The notes under the pieces are model-generated. The model ran no database searches, was not told the DNA's origin, and saw only the letters and a list, made by a program, of their open reading frames with translations. Below are positions 15,248-22,540 of a stretch of 24,108 nt of DNA, piece by piece (position 1 is the stretch's first letter; each line of letters opens with the position of its first letter). This stretch comes from a virus. The translations under genes were made by a program, and so were the position numbers. The DNA lies in IMG/VR virus record IMGVR_UViG_3300011116_000842, positions 1 to 24,108 of that record. One strand, 5' to 3'.

Positions 15248-16028
15248 TCTTCTTTTTCTTGCCTTTTCCTGTTCGTTCTTTCTTATTTTTCTTACGCTTG
15301 CGAAGTTCTATCCAAGTAGAGATACGATGTCTCATTTCTTCTTCGGTATCTCCCTTGATTGGTTTAAACTTTTTGAAATTGCCATGTTTTGCTCTATGGT
15401 CTCGGTGTGCAATTTCACTGCCAGTCATTGTTCCAGCATTTTCTGGATTGACAATGTCTTCGGATATTCGTTGAATGATATCTTGTGTGAAACTTTCACG
15501 AATTGATTCTTTTCGTGATAATAAATTATTAATTTTTTCTTTTAGGCATACTTCGCATGACATTTCCGTATTCTCCTTTTGTATTGGTACGCAATTTGGA
15601 ACTTTCTTTCCATTTTTCATCTTCATTCCGATTGCTTCATATCCCTTCCAGCAAGCAGACTTTAATGATTTCTCAACAAGTGGTTCGTATGATTCATTGG
15701 TTCCGCATTTGCATCCCCAGACGCGAAGTGCAGCATTTATCTTGCTCTTTGGATCGTGTGCAGTCTTTGCACTCGTTCTTCTTTTCTTCATTCCGCACAT
15801 ACGAGCGCAGAATGATTTTCTTCTTGATTGTGTTTTCTTGGATAATTTACCGAATCCGCCCTTGCGCTTTGCTTCATCCTTGGTTTCGATACCAGCATGA
15901 ATGCCCTGACGATGTGCTTCCTTACGGGACAGACCGCCTTCGGGGTGGTTCTTACCCTTCACGAAGCCTTTATATGGTTTCTTGGATTTTAGTTTTTCTA
16001 ATAGTACTTGATAAATATTGTTTTGCAT
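15243..16028 (-). CDS. Basic, Cys-containing late protein with DUF6321-like segment
   Basis: A 261-aa protein, extremely Lys/Arg-rich, ending in a poly-Lys tail. After a leader-like start (NNIYQVLLEKLKSKK, L9-L10-E11) comes GGLSRKEAHRQGI, then RRKSFCARMCGMKKRRTSAK with INAALRVWGCKC (69-108), a segment I associate with the phage DUF6321 type. CWKGYEAIGMKMKNGKKVPN (126-145) is a short block recurring in many phage proteins of unknown role. Cysteines pair as C74/C78, C106/C108, C126/C146 and C158/C161, so zinc or disulfide sites are possible. ATG 16028 sits 1 nt after the previous stop; ATG 16037 is the alternative, and both have weak ribosome-binding sites. A DNA-binding internal head protein fits the charge. 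Confidence 0.78.
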   Translation of the reverse strand: MQNNIYQVLLEKLKSKKPYKGFVKGKNHPEGGLSRKEAHRQGIHAGIETKDEAKRKGGFGKLSKKTQSRRKSFCARMCGMKKRRTSAKTAHDPKSKINAALRVWGCKCGTNESYEPLVEKSLKSACWKGYEAIGMKMKNGKKVPNCVPIQKENTEMSCEVCLKEKINNLLSRKESIRESFTQDIIQRISEDIVNPENAGTMTGSEIAHRDHRAKHGNFKKFKPIKGDTEEEMRHRISTWIELRKRKKNKKERTGKGKKKKK

Positions 16029-16029
16029 G

Positions 16030-16638
16030 TTATCCATCTTTATGATCTGCTCTATTTGCAGATTTGCTTCTTGCTCTTAGATTGCTAAGAGAATTATGTT
16101 GGGGATTTCCATCTTTATGATCCACATCAACTCCATCCCCCTTATGTACTCTTCCCAATTTCATCATCAGTCTTCTAGCAAGAACTCGTTTGCTTCTATT
16201 TGCTCGTTGCTCTGGAGTTCCTTGGTAATTATCATATTCTTTACGATAATTTCTCTTTTTCTTGTGTTTAGATTCATTCAGTTTGGAACTCAATGTTCCA
16301 TCTGAAGCATAATTGTACGGTACTTCAACTGGAACTTCAAATTCCCTACCATTTACATATATTTTATTGCTTGCGAATGATGGAGAAGTGGCAATATCCG
16401 TGAAATCTATGGTCACCGTGTTCATATTGAAGTCATAGTCATCTTCAAAGAATTGATATGCTTTAAACATATCTGGTCCAATATATTCCTTTGCATCAGT
16501 TAGATACTTGGATGCTTCTTGCTTGGTTTGCGGGGGCAATGGAACAATAGCAGACATATCTTTTTTTGATATGTCTTCCACGATGCCTTTGAGTAGTTTG
16601 CTGGCAGTTAATGGTGAATGTTGAAATACTCCATTCAT
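16030..16638 (-). CDS. HNH-type endonuclease-like protein with leader-like N-terminus
   Basis: A 202-aa protein. Its C-terminus has an HNH-like signature: D173-H174 in VDVDHKDGNPQHNSLSNL, with N182 and N186, preceded by a basic helix region GTPEQRANRSKRVLARRLM. The N-terminal 100 residues are a separate domain with acidic and beta-rich parts (DDYDFNMNTVTIDFTDI) that I do not recognise. The start TASKLLKGIVEDISKK contains I19-V20-E21. ATG 16638 overlaps the previous stop (ATGA) and has AGGAG 8 nt upstream. It may be a homing-type nuclease, but fusion to a second domain, embedding in a late operon and the leader make a packaged nuclease equally plausible. Catalytic competence is uncertain because the finger part is short and lacks zinc cysteines. 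Confidence 0.75.
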   Translation of the reverse strand: MNGVFQHSPLTASKLLKGIVEDISKKDMSAIVPLPPQTKQEASKYLTDAKEYIGPDMFKAYQFFEDDYDFNMNTVTIDFTDIATSPSFASNKIYVNGREFEVPVEVPYNYASDGTLSSKLNESKHKKKRNYRKEYDNYQGTPEQRANRSKRVLARRLMMKLGRVHKGDGVDVDHKDGNPQHNSLSNLRARSKSANRADHKDG

Positions 16639-18146
16639 GTAATATTCTCCTGTGGTTCCTCTTGACTTGCTTCTGACAATATTGCACGCAGTACACTACG
16701 GAACGAATATTGTCTCCAATCATCGACAAGATCCACCTTTTCACCTAACTGCTTCTTTCTATCCTTGAACTCATTCCATTTCTTTTCAATATCAATATTT
16801 TCAATTGCTCTTGATTTGAATGTTATTTTGAATTTGATCTGATCTATGATTCTTCCAGCATAGTCGAGATCAATTGCCGTAATCTTTGCATCAGTTCCAT
16901 CTTTATTGCAACTGAATACATGAGTGGCAATTGCTGGATCGCCTGTTTGGAATTTACCATTGCCAGTCAATAATGCATATACGAAATATTTTGAAAAGGT
17001 CTTGTCTTTGGTGAGAACTTCATTAAGCATATCTGCTACCTTCTTATGTAGCTTTTCTCTTCTTTCGACTTCCTCATCTTCACCTTGACGAGTTCCTCCC
17101 ATTTGGAATAGTGTGACTGGACCTTGTTTTGTCTTGTAGTTGCCACTTAATTCTCTAGTCATGGTTTCCATGAAATCATCTAGAACTTTCTTTGATTCTG
17201 CAATAAGTGTATCTTGAATCTGAAGCATTGCCCATTTTATGAAACAAGTGGTTTCTGCTGGACTTCCAGATGTAAGTTGAGTGGCATTTCCTATCTTGAC
17301 AGATAATCCTGCAAGAATGTTTCCACTATTATCAATCATCGCTAAATCTGCTTTTGGAGTTATATCGATTACGCCATCTGCCTTTGCTTCTGGAGTAAGA
17401 TTACTAATCTGCTTTAGCTTCCCAGTATGCTTTGCAAACGAACTTCCAAATTGAGCAATTATTTGTTGTGCTGCTCTTTGACATGATGGAAGATATGACT
17501 CGTTTGGATTATCGGTTATTGCCTTGATATCCTTTTGATCAAGCAATCCCTTCATGACTATCTGCTGTGGAGACAATCCTAAGAGAGTTGCAACAGCGAA
17601 TGCAATTCCAGTTTCCATTTCCTGTGAACCATGAGAGGTTGGAAATGTATCCTTCTTCGATGCTTTCTTTGTTGCAGGTATTTTTTGTGGAGGCATTTGC
17701 ATAGGTGTAGAGGTTGTCTTTTCTTTATCTGTATTGCTCTTTGGTGAACTCTTTTTTGATTCTTTTGTCTGTCCCTTACCAGCACCACTTATGTGACCAA
17801 AGAGTCTTTCTGATGTGGTGGTATTCACAAACGCTTTATTCTTCAAATAAGGAGAGACATTTGCCATTGATGCTTTATTTGCAGCAATTACTACTTGCTG
17901 AGTTTTATCATTATATGACTCTTTATCTATGATCTCAATATTGCCATTCTTGGTGCGAACTACCATTATATTATCTTTAAAGTCCGCTGCCTTGCGATTT
18001 GTAGAATCCTTTTGTCTTTGATTTCTTTTATTCTGTCTATTTTGCGATTTTCTCTTTTGTCTACCCTGGGTATCCAAAGATCGCCTTTCTGGAGTTTTTG
18101 CTTCAGATAAGAAATTAGAAAGAAAATTTATAATAACAGGATTCAT
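16635..18146 (-). CDS. Late protein with PD-(D/E)XK-like nuclease features and capsid-targeting-like leader
   Basis: A 503-aa protein. The start NFLSNFLSEAKTPE has L13-S14-E15 before A16, an excellent gp21-type site. A very basic Gln/Arg/Asn/Lys segment follows (about 20-55). Residues 175-300 hold METGIAFA (E178), then KADLAMID (D267) and LSVKIGN (K284) followed by ATQLTSGSPAETT. This E...D...xxK order fits PD-(D/E)XK folds and resembles, from memory, unnamed phage proteins with ISLKxGxAQLxSG. Later LLTGNGKFQ and IKFKITFKSR belong to the same pattern. ATG 18146 is preferred over 18164 and TTG/ATG options upstream because the late promoter at 18170-18177 would start transcription near 18164. 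The nuclease call is tentative. Confidence 0.7.
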   Translation of the reverse strand: MNPVIINFLSNFLSEAKTPERRSLDTQGRQKRKSQNRQNKRNQRQKDSTNRKAADFKDNIMVVRTKNGNIEIIDKESYNDKTQQVVIAANKASMANVSPYLKNKAFVNTTTSERLFGHISGAGKGQTKESKKSSPKSNTDKEKTTSTPMQMPPQKIPATKKASKKDTFPTSHGSQEMETGIAFAVATLLGLSPQQIVMKGLLDQKDIKAITDNPNESYLPSCQRAAQQIIAQFGSSFAKHTGKLKQISNLTPEAKADGVIDITPKADLAMIDNSGNILAGLSVKIGNATQLTSGSPAETTCFIKWAMLQIQDTLIAESKKVLDDFMETMTRELSGNYKTKQGPVTLFQMGGTRQGEDEEVERREKLHKKVADMLNEVLTKDKTFSKYFVYALLTGNGKFQTGDPAIATHVFSCNKDGTDAKITAIDLDYAGRIIDQIKFKITFKSRAIENIDIEKKWNEFKDRKKQLGEKVDLVDDWRQYSFRSVLRAILSEASQEEPQENIT

Positions 18147-18169
18147 GCTCTCATTTATCGACATGTAAT

Positions 18170-18177
18170 TATTTATA
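18170..18177 (-). promoter_or_regulatory. T4-type late promoter TATAAATA
   Basis: Exact consensus; inferred start near 18164 and an 18-nt leader to ATG 18146. It excludes the longer N-terminal options of the downstream gene. It lies 9 nt after a terminator stem. Confidence 0.8.
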
Positions 18178-18186
18178 CAATAAAAA

Positions 18187-18202
18187 ACCCTCATACGAGG
18201 GT
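18187..18202 (-). terminator. Intrinsic terminator of the 23.5-18.2 kb late unit
   Basis: Stem ACCCTC (18187-18192) / GAGGGT (18197-18202), loop of 4 nt. On the minus strand it is followed by TTTTTATTG, and then the next late promoter. On the plus strand CTTTTTTAG follows, so it could act in both directions. Confidence 0.85.
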
Positions 18203-18207
18203 CTTTT

Positions 18208-18585
18208 TTAGTTTATTATTTCCACAAAGAAAAATCCTTTGTGTTGTCGTCTATTTCCTGATATTACCTCATAGACACTGGATCTGGTAAGATTGTTCTG
18301 CTTACAGAATTCCTGTAGATTGGTTGTTTTGTAGACATCGCCATTTTCCTTCTTAAATATCCAGGTTTTGACATTTGGTTGTTCTATGGAAGGTGATGGG
18401 TTTGGGTCTATATTAATTATTTGAGATTGAGAAGGCGACCATTCCCAGTATTTTCCAATACGAGTGAATGATCCACCATGTTTCGAAACAAATAAATCTC
18501 TAAAAGTAGAAGATTTTGAATTATCATTGCACCTTGTCCAGGTTACTGTTCCTTTACGATTCACATCATTGAATGTCAAGATCAT
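18208..18585 (-). CDS. Small protein with a NUMOD/IENR1-like DNA-binding module
   Basis: A 125-aa protein. The C-terminal half (about 74-120) reads WIFKKENGDVYKTTNLQEFC ... NLTRSSVYEVISGNRRQHKG, matching the short helix-turn-helix specificity module found at the ends of GIY-YIG and HNH homing endonucleases. No nuclease motif is present. The N-terminal half (WTRCNDNSKSSTFRDLFVSK) is unassigned. It overlaps the 3' end of the exonuclease gene by 20 nt and is the last gene before a terminator. It could be a remnant of a homing endonuclease or a stand-alone DNA-binding protein. It has no capsid-targeting-like leader. Confidence 0.7.
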   Translation of the reverse strand: MILTFNDVNRKGTVTWTRCNDNSKSSTFRDLFVSKHGGSFTRIGKYWEWSPSQSQIINIDPNPSPSIEQPNVKTWIFKKENGDVYKTTNLQEFCKQNNLTRSSVYEVISGNRRQHKGFFFVEIIN

Positions 18586-19234
18586 TAAAATTCACCTCTT
18601 TTTTATAAATATCAATTGCATCTTTCAGGGGTTTGACGAAATTAATAGTTTTTTCCTTATAAACCTGACAGAATCCTTGTTCATTGGCAATTAAAATGAC
18701 AATGACTGGAACAGATTCGCCTGTTCTTTCTTGCCACAATAGGGCATATGCCGCTGCCTGACAGAAATAATTCTCAATATCTTCTTTTTTCTTTGGATAT
18801 GTACTCGCCTTAAAGTCAATTACTGCTAGTTCTTTCTTATATTCAGCGATACAATCTACTCTTCCCGCAAGACCAATAGACTTTCCCCATAGAGGTTGTT
18901 CTATGGCACGAATATTATTGATATGATCTACTTCCTTCTTTATCAAAGTAAAAAGTTCATCATCTGGAAGAATTTCAATATCTTCATTTAAAAGATAGGA
19001 TTCTACTTTAGAATGAAGAACTACACCTCTATCACAAACTCGTTGTGATTCTTTGGCATTTTTCTTTCTCCATTCAGCAAAATATTTTTGCTTTTCCCAC
19101 CCTACTACAGTAGTGACGGATGGAAAAATACCTTCAGGTGTAGAATACAACCTGATATTATTCACATCCTTGCGTTCTATGCCTTCCTTGGGAAGGTCGG
19201 TAAAATTATGTGTAAAATTTCCAATCACATTCAT
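18566..19234 (-). CDS. PD-(D/E)XK exonuclease, MGME1/RecB-like
   Basis: A 222-aa predicted exonuclease. The order of motifs is that of the MGME1/Cas4/RecB nuclease group: PSVTTVVGWEKQ (38-49), RGVVLHS with R69-G70 and H74, then D127 in GLAGRVDCIA, D140-F-K142 in AVIDFKAS, and Q159 in YFCQAAAYALLW. These supply the metal-binding Asp residues, the catalytic Lys and the supporting Gln. It probably processes DNA ends in recombination, replication or repair. It has no capsid-targeting-like leader, and no strong Shine-Dalgarno precedes ATG 19234. It lies in a late-oriented unit, far from the replication operon, so it may be needed at the replication-packaging transition. Confidence 0.88.
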   Translation of the reverse strand: MNVIGNFTHNFTDLPKEGIERKDVNNIRLYSTPEGIFPSVTTVVGWEKQKYFAEWRKKNAKESQRVCDRGVVLHSKVESYLLNEDIEILPDDELFTLIKKEVDHINNIRAIEQPLWGKSIGLAGRVDCIAEYKKELAVIDFKASTYPKKKEDIENYFCQAAAYALLWQERTGESVPVIVILIANEQGFCQVYKEKTINFVKPLKDAIDIYKKEVNFNDLDIQ

Positions 19235-19264
19235 ATTATAATGCCTATTCTGATAATTTCAACA

Positions 19265-20329
19265 TCAAATTGATGAATTTAAATAGTTTCTTAATGAATT
19301 TTTCATTCTCATGAACATTGCAGTATGATCAGTAGATTCTGGCAATCCATGTGATATTGCAAATGAACTTCTTCTTCTATTCAATAACCATGAATTATCA
19401 TCATAGGTATCATATTGTTGACCACTATGTCTTCTTTGTGAGATTTGCGATCTACTATATCCACTTGCCTCTCCAGGAGATGATATAGAAAGAGAATGTA
19501 GATTCAATCCAATATCTGCTTTTTCTACATTGCCGTGTTCATCTTCAACTCTTGGTCTCCAATTGGGATTGGGTAAAGTTGAAGTCTTTGGTGTGTTTTG
19601 ACCTGGAATAGATGGTGTGTTTTCACCTGGAATAGATTTTGTTGCGGCATATGTTAAAAGTGATGATCCCGCAGCAGTTTTTGCTATAGTTTTAGCAGTT
19701 GATATTGGTTTTGGTTGAATCTGAGTGACTGTTTTTGTAGCAGGCAGGGGTGAGGTGCTTGGGGTAATTTTAAATGGTTTTACTTCTACCTCAGATGGAC
19801 TTTTTACGGGTAAAGTTTTGGATGGAGTCTTGAATGGTTTTACTTCCAATCCAACAGATGCCTTTTCTGCTGATCGTGCAGATTTTGCAGCAGTTGTGGC
19901 AGCATGTGCTGCCTTTCCACCTTGTAGGGCAGTTCCAAGATAAGGAATGGCAAATGCTGTTCTCAGTGCTGCCGAGAGAGCATGCTCTCCTGCCTTCGCA
20001 TAGTTTCCAGAAACAAGTTCACCCACTGAACGAGCTCCATATATTCCTGCATTTGCAAGATCTATTGCAGTTGAACTGAGTTCAGCAACTGGACTTGCTG
20101 GAGTTGGAATAAGAGCAACACCTGCTGCACCAAGACTTGCCAGGTCCATCTTATCTTGAGTTGCTTGCCATGCACTTTCTGGTTCTTGTTTCCTATTTCT
20201 AACAGGTTTAGTCTCAATCATAGTTTCTTCTTTGGTTCTTGTCGCAGAAGATCTTGGCATAGTCATAACTGTTTCGTTCAGTTTTTGTCTTGCCATATTA
20301 AGTTGATTGTTGTAGATATCTCGTCTCAT
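19265..20329 (-). CDS. Late protein with pre-toxin-like Ala/Gly region and capsid-targeting-like leader
   Basis: A 354-aa protein. The N-terminal helix YNNQLNMARQKLNETV has L17-N18-E19 before T20, a strong gp21-type match. Residues about 62-150 are Ala/Gly/Leu-rich: a LIPTPASPVAEL turn, DLANAGIYGARSVGELVSG, and then ALRTAFAIPYLGTALQGG. This recalls the helical pre-toxin segments that precede effector domains in polymorphic toxins and occur in some phage virion proteins. The rest is Pro/Thr/Ser-rich with repeats (VKPFK, IPG(E/Q)NTP) and a hydrophilic C-terminus. No catalytic toxin domain is visible. ATG 20329 forms TAATG with the zinc-ribbon gene; ATG 20341 is an alternative. Membrane interaction during injection is a guess. 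Confidence 0.75.
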   Translation of the reverse strand: MRRDIYNNQLNMARQKLNETVMTMPRSSATRTKEETMIETKPVRNRKQEPESAWQATQDKMDLASLGAAGVALIPTPASPVAELSSTAIDLANAGIYGARSVGELVSGNYAKAGEHALSAALRTAFAIPYLGTALQGGKAAHAATTAAKSARSAEKASVGLEVKPFKTPSKTLPVKSPSEVEVKPFKITPSTSPLPATKTVTQIQPKPISTAKTIAKTAAGSSLLTYAATKSIPGENTPSIPGQNTPKTSTLPNPNWRPRVEDEHGNVEKADIGLNLHSLSISSPGEASGYSRSQISQRRHSGQQYDTYDDNSWLLNRRRSSFAISHGLPESTDHTAMFMRMKNSLRNYLNSSI

Positions 20330-20628
20330 TATCCTGCCCAATACCTTCCAGTGTTAGATGATGCCTGATCCAGATTTTTATGATGTCTTTTTCCAATACC
20401 TTTTTTCATGCGCCCCATCAATTCATTCCATTGACCACCAGTTGCCTTATTTGGTGTTAAATTTGTATCGGATCCAACCGCCTGTGAAAATCCATTATAT
20501 GATCTCTTAATAGATTCTTCATTGCATTTTTCACACTTCTCTGACAATGGTATGTCTCTATCATTGATTGTTAGAAATCTATCGAAAGAGTGTGCACACT
20601 TATCACAAATAAATTCATACATTGGCAT
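20329..20628 (-). CDS. FmdB-like zinc-ribbon protein
   Basis: A 99-aa protein with an N-terminal zinc ribbon: MPMYEFICDKC with C8/C11 and EKCEKC with C32/C35, the FmdB-family layout (Y-E-[FY]-x-C-x2-C). The following 60 residues are hydrophilic and end in SSNTGRYWAG. FmdB-like ribbons are common in T4-like phage genomes, with unknown role, often regulatory. AGGA lies about 9 nt upstream of ATG 20628, within the end of the preceding gene. It is coupled to the next gene through TAATG. It has no leader-like site. Confidence 0.85.
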   Translation of the reverse strand: MPMYEFICDKCAHSFDRFLTINDRDIPLSEKCEKCNEESIKRSYNGFSQAVGSDTNLTPNKATGGQWNELMGRMKKGIGKRHHKNLDQASSNTGRYWAG

Positions 20629-20633
20629 AATAA

Positions 20634-20906
20634 TTATCCTTGATCAATTGCTGCTTTGATTTCCATAAACCTTTGAACATTTTTATTAGTCGCTGCTGAT
20701 TGAGCCTCTCTGACATTTCCTTTGAATTTTCCATTGGCAACGGCATTGCGAACACCATCAGAAGCAGCAAAGTATTTTGCTTTTCCAGAATGGTTTTCTG
20801 GAACCCTAAAACGATTACCAGTTCTAGTATCCTGTAATGTGTTGATTGAAAGTTCTTTTGCAGCAGCAGTTGCTGATTTGATTGGATTTTGACCTGTTCT
20901 TGCCAT
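20634..20906 (-). CDS. Unknown 90-aa basic protein
   Basis: A small soluble protein, Ala/Lys/Asn-rich, with no family recognised. A helical start (MARTGQNPIKSATAAAKEL) leads to a central TRTGNRFRVPENHSGKAKYF and helical end (VQRFMEIKAAIDQG). There is no clear (L/I)-x-E leader. The ATG is 1 nt downstream of the preceding stop (TAACATG), and spacing to the zinc-ribbon gene is 5 nt, so it is part of the same unit. Basic character could mean nucleic-acid binding. Confidence 0.65.
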   Translation of the reverse strand: MARTGQNPIKSATAAAKELSINTLQDTRTGNRFRVPENHSGKAKYFAASDGVRNAVANGKFKGNVREAQSAATNKNVQRFMEIKAAIDQG

Positions 20907-20907
20907 G

Positions 20908-21462
20908 TTATGATTCCTTATTCTTATTTAGTTTATTCTTGACATGGTCTATGATTCGCTTCGTTTTTGGATCTATCTTCTTCTTGACTATTTTTTGATT
21001 TGCAGTTGAAGATTCATAATTGTTTCCCAATCTACGGACTATGTCATCAAAATAACGAATTCCATCCATAAAATGGATCACATCGGGATCATGGGATTTT
21101 ACATGATGTGAAACTATTGGAAGAATCATTCGATGCAAATCGATTGGTTCCATTTTTTCAACACCCATGTTTTCATACGATATTGAACTTTTTGTCTCAT
21201 GACCAGATAATGATCGCGAAATTCTGTGATTTATCTCCACAACCCCACTGATGTTTCCATCCTTAAAATGATAGATGTGAGTACCTGAATTTGATCCTTC
21301 ATCGTTTGATGGAATAAATGAATATCTAATTGGAAATGCAGCATTTCTCAAATACCCACGATGAATGACATCACCATTTGACGATGCAGAAGGAAGAAAA
21401 TCATCTGGATTATTTCTTTTCTTTATCGATTCATTTATAGATTGAAACAATTCATTAAACAT
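20908..21462 (-). CDS. Unknown late protein with capsid-targeting-like leader
   Basis: A 184-aa protein. MFNELFQSINESIKK gives I9-N10-E11 before S12, a near-ideal gp21-type site. The globular part (about 30-140) alternates beta strands and helices: IRYSFIPSN, THIYHFKDG, SGVVEINHR, then HRMILPIVSHHVKSHDPDVI. The last stretch resembles phage domains, seen with other virion-region proteins, in which a helix is followed by a KPDxIxF strand; I cannot name the fold. The C-terminus is Lys-rich. The ATG is 3 nt downstream of the LysM gene stop. It is probably a packaged protein. Confidence 0.72.
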   Translation of the reverse strand: MFNELFQSINESIKKRNNPDDFLPSASSNGDVIHRGYLRNAAFPIRYSFIPSNDEGSNSGTHIYHFKDGNISGVVEINHRISRSLSGHETKSSISYENMGVEKMEPIDLHRMILPIVSHHVKSHDPDVIHFMDGIRYFDDIVRRLGNNYESSTANQKIVKKKIDPKTKRIIDHVKNKLNKNKES

Positions 21463-21465
21463 TAT

Positions 21466-21831
21466 TTATTTTCTGGTTCTTATTTGTGTTCCTTGTGGAA
21501 CCATAGATGGATTCTTTATCCCTTTGTTCAGATTCATCAATTCATGCGTGGTTGTTCCATGCTTTCTTGCAATCTGTTCCAATGATTCATTGGATCCAAC
21601 CGTATACATTGGACTTGGTTGTGGTCCTTTTGTCTTAGGTGCAGATATAGTTGTCGATGGTCCAAGAGTTATTACTTTGGATACTGGTTTTTCGACAGGG
21701 GGTTCTTCTGGTTGTGCTTCTATCTCAGGTTTATCCTCTGGAAATGAAACAGCATCTGGACTCTGAAGTATATTGGGCAATCCCTTTATGATTCTTGTTG
21801 CTTCGATTATGTGTTGTTTGAATGAAATCAT
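21466..21831 (-). CDS. LysM-domain protein with capsid-targeting-like leader
   Basis: A 121-aa protein in three parts. The first is a leader, MISFKQHIIEATR (I8-I9-E10 before A11), closely similar to those of the lysozyme and neighbouring genes. The second is a Pro/Glu-rich linker, about 30-72. The third is a C-terminal LysM domain (about 76-120) with YTVGSNESLEQIARKHGTT, ELMNLNKGI and QGTQIRTRK. LysM binds N-acetylglucosamine in peptidoglycan or other glycans. There is no catalytic domain. If processed and packaged it would be delivered into the periplasm, where wall binding makes sense; a baseplate or tail LysM role is the alternative. It is 3 nt downstream of the His-rich gene. Confidence 0.82.
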   Translation of the reverse strand: MISFKQHIIEATRIIKGLPNILQSPDAVSFPEDKPEIEAQPEEPPVEKPVSKVITLGPSTTISAPKTKGPQPSPMYTVGSNESLEQIARKHGTTTHELMNLNKGIKNPSMVPQGTQIRTRK

Positions 21832-21834
21832 ATA

Positions 21835-22443
21835 TTATTGACCGTAGTCAAAATCTCCTCTATCATATCTATTTTCTCTATCCCAATCTGTAGCATCATT
21901 CATATATTGATCTGTTCTTTTTCTTTCTTCTCGCTTTGCACTACGAATGCTATCAGCGTCTAACCAGACATGCATGGTCTTGGATTTTGGATCAAAATGC
22001 ATATTTGGTTCATCGATATGATGCCGCAATGTCATGGAAAGAGATTTTCCAAGATGTTCTTCTGATGTTTTCGATAACTCTGGATGATGTTCATCTGCAC
22101 CAAAAACATCAAGTTTTCTTGCCATATTGTGAGAGATATTATGATCAGAAAGATGATGAGCATATTCAGATGCATCTGCGGTGATGTGAATTTTACCGTC
22201 AGATTCTTTCATGCTGGTGATTGGAAGATGATGAAATGTCAACTTATCAGATCCCGATGGGGATGCGTGTACTAATGGAATCGATCCATTTAATCTTCTC
22301 ATCAACCAATCGTGATGTGGTAGACCTTCTTCTGGAACATTCTCATGTGGTGCATCACTTGCATGTCCAAACATTGAATGGATATAATTATCCCAATCAT
22401 TTCCTGATTTTATTTCGGATAATAATTGTTTAAAGTTCTTCAT
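21835..22443 (-). CDS. His-rich late protein with capsid-targeting-like leader
   Basis: A 202-aa protein with no recognised family. The leader MKNFKQLLSEIKSG (L8-S9-E10) is nearly the same in DNA and protein as that of the lysozyme gene. About one residue in ten is His (HH pairs in LPHHDW, FHHLPI, AHHLSDH, EHHPEL, LRHHID). The C-terminus is charged (RSAKREERKRTDQY, then Asp/Tyr-rich). Metal binding is possible, but no fixed spacing motif is seen. ATG 22443 has GAGG 6 nt upstream and overlaps by 4 nt the stop of a truncated small gene. It is probably a packaged protein. Confidence 0.75.
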   Translation of the reverse strand: MKNFKQLLSEIKSGNDWDNYIHSMFGHASDAPHENVPEEGLPHHDWLMRRLNGSIPLVHASPSGSDKLTFHHLPITSMKESDGKIHITADASEYAHHLSDHNISHNMARKLDVFGADEHHPELSKTSEEHLGKSLSMTLRHHIDEPNMHFDPKSKTMHVWLDADSIRSAKREERKRTDQYMNDATDWDRENRYDRGDFDYGQ

Positions 22444-22530
22444 GTATGCCTCTTAAACCATTCTATCTGTTGTAATCTTTTAACTGCTGCTTCTTTACTT
22501 TTAAACTTACCGAGTTGCTTAAAAGTTTTT
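22440..22530 (-). pseudogene. Truncated copy of the 52-aa leader gene
   Basis: Reading backwards from the TGA at 22440-22442, the frame encodes KQLGKFKSKEAAVKRLQQIE then WFKRHT. This is nearly identical to the C-terminal half of the intact 52-aa gene at 23386-23544. The N-terminal half, including the leader, is missing and no ATG is available; the homology ends at about 22521, just downstream of the lysozyme stop. The ATGA overlap with the next gene is preserved, so read-through or coupled translation may still matter. Confidence 0.8.
22457..22521 (-). repeat. 65-bp direct repeat, copy 1 (truncated gene)
   Basis: Matches 23403-23467 in 64 of 65 positions, offset 946 bp. Weaker similarity continues through the following ATG and the first ten codons of the downstream genes (His-rich protein here, lysozyme at copy 2). 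Confidence 0.95.
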
Positions 22531-22540
22531 ATATTTAACC

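Noticed and set aside
15036-16045. Overlapping plus-strand open frames of 141-162 aa, hydrophobic and Phe/Ser-rich
   Set aside because: They are antisense to the Lys-rich gene (Lys codons read as Phe/Leu/Ser on the other strand), so the membrane-like look is an artefact.
18604-18611. TATAAATA on the plus strand
   Set aside because: It lies inside the exonuclease coding region and no plausible plus-strand gene follows, so it is probably a chance match.
21464-21471. AATAAATA-like sequence before the gene starting at 21462
   Set aside because: It overlaps the preceding stop codon and would place the transcript start inside the coding region; the gene is already in a coupled operon.
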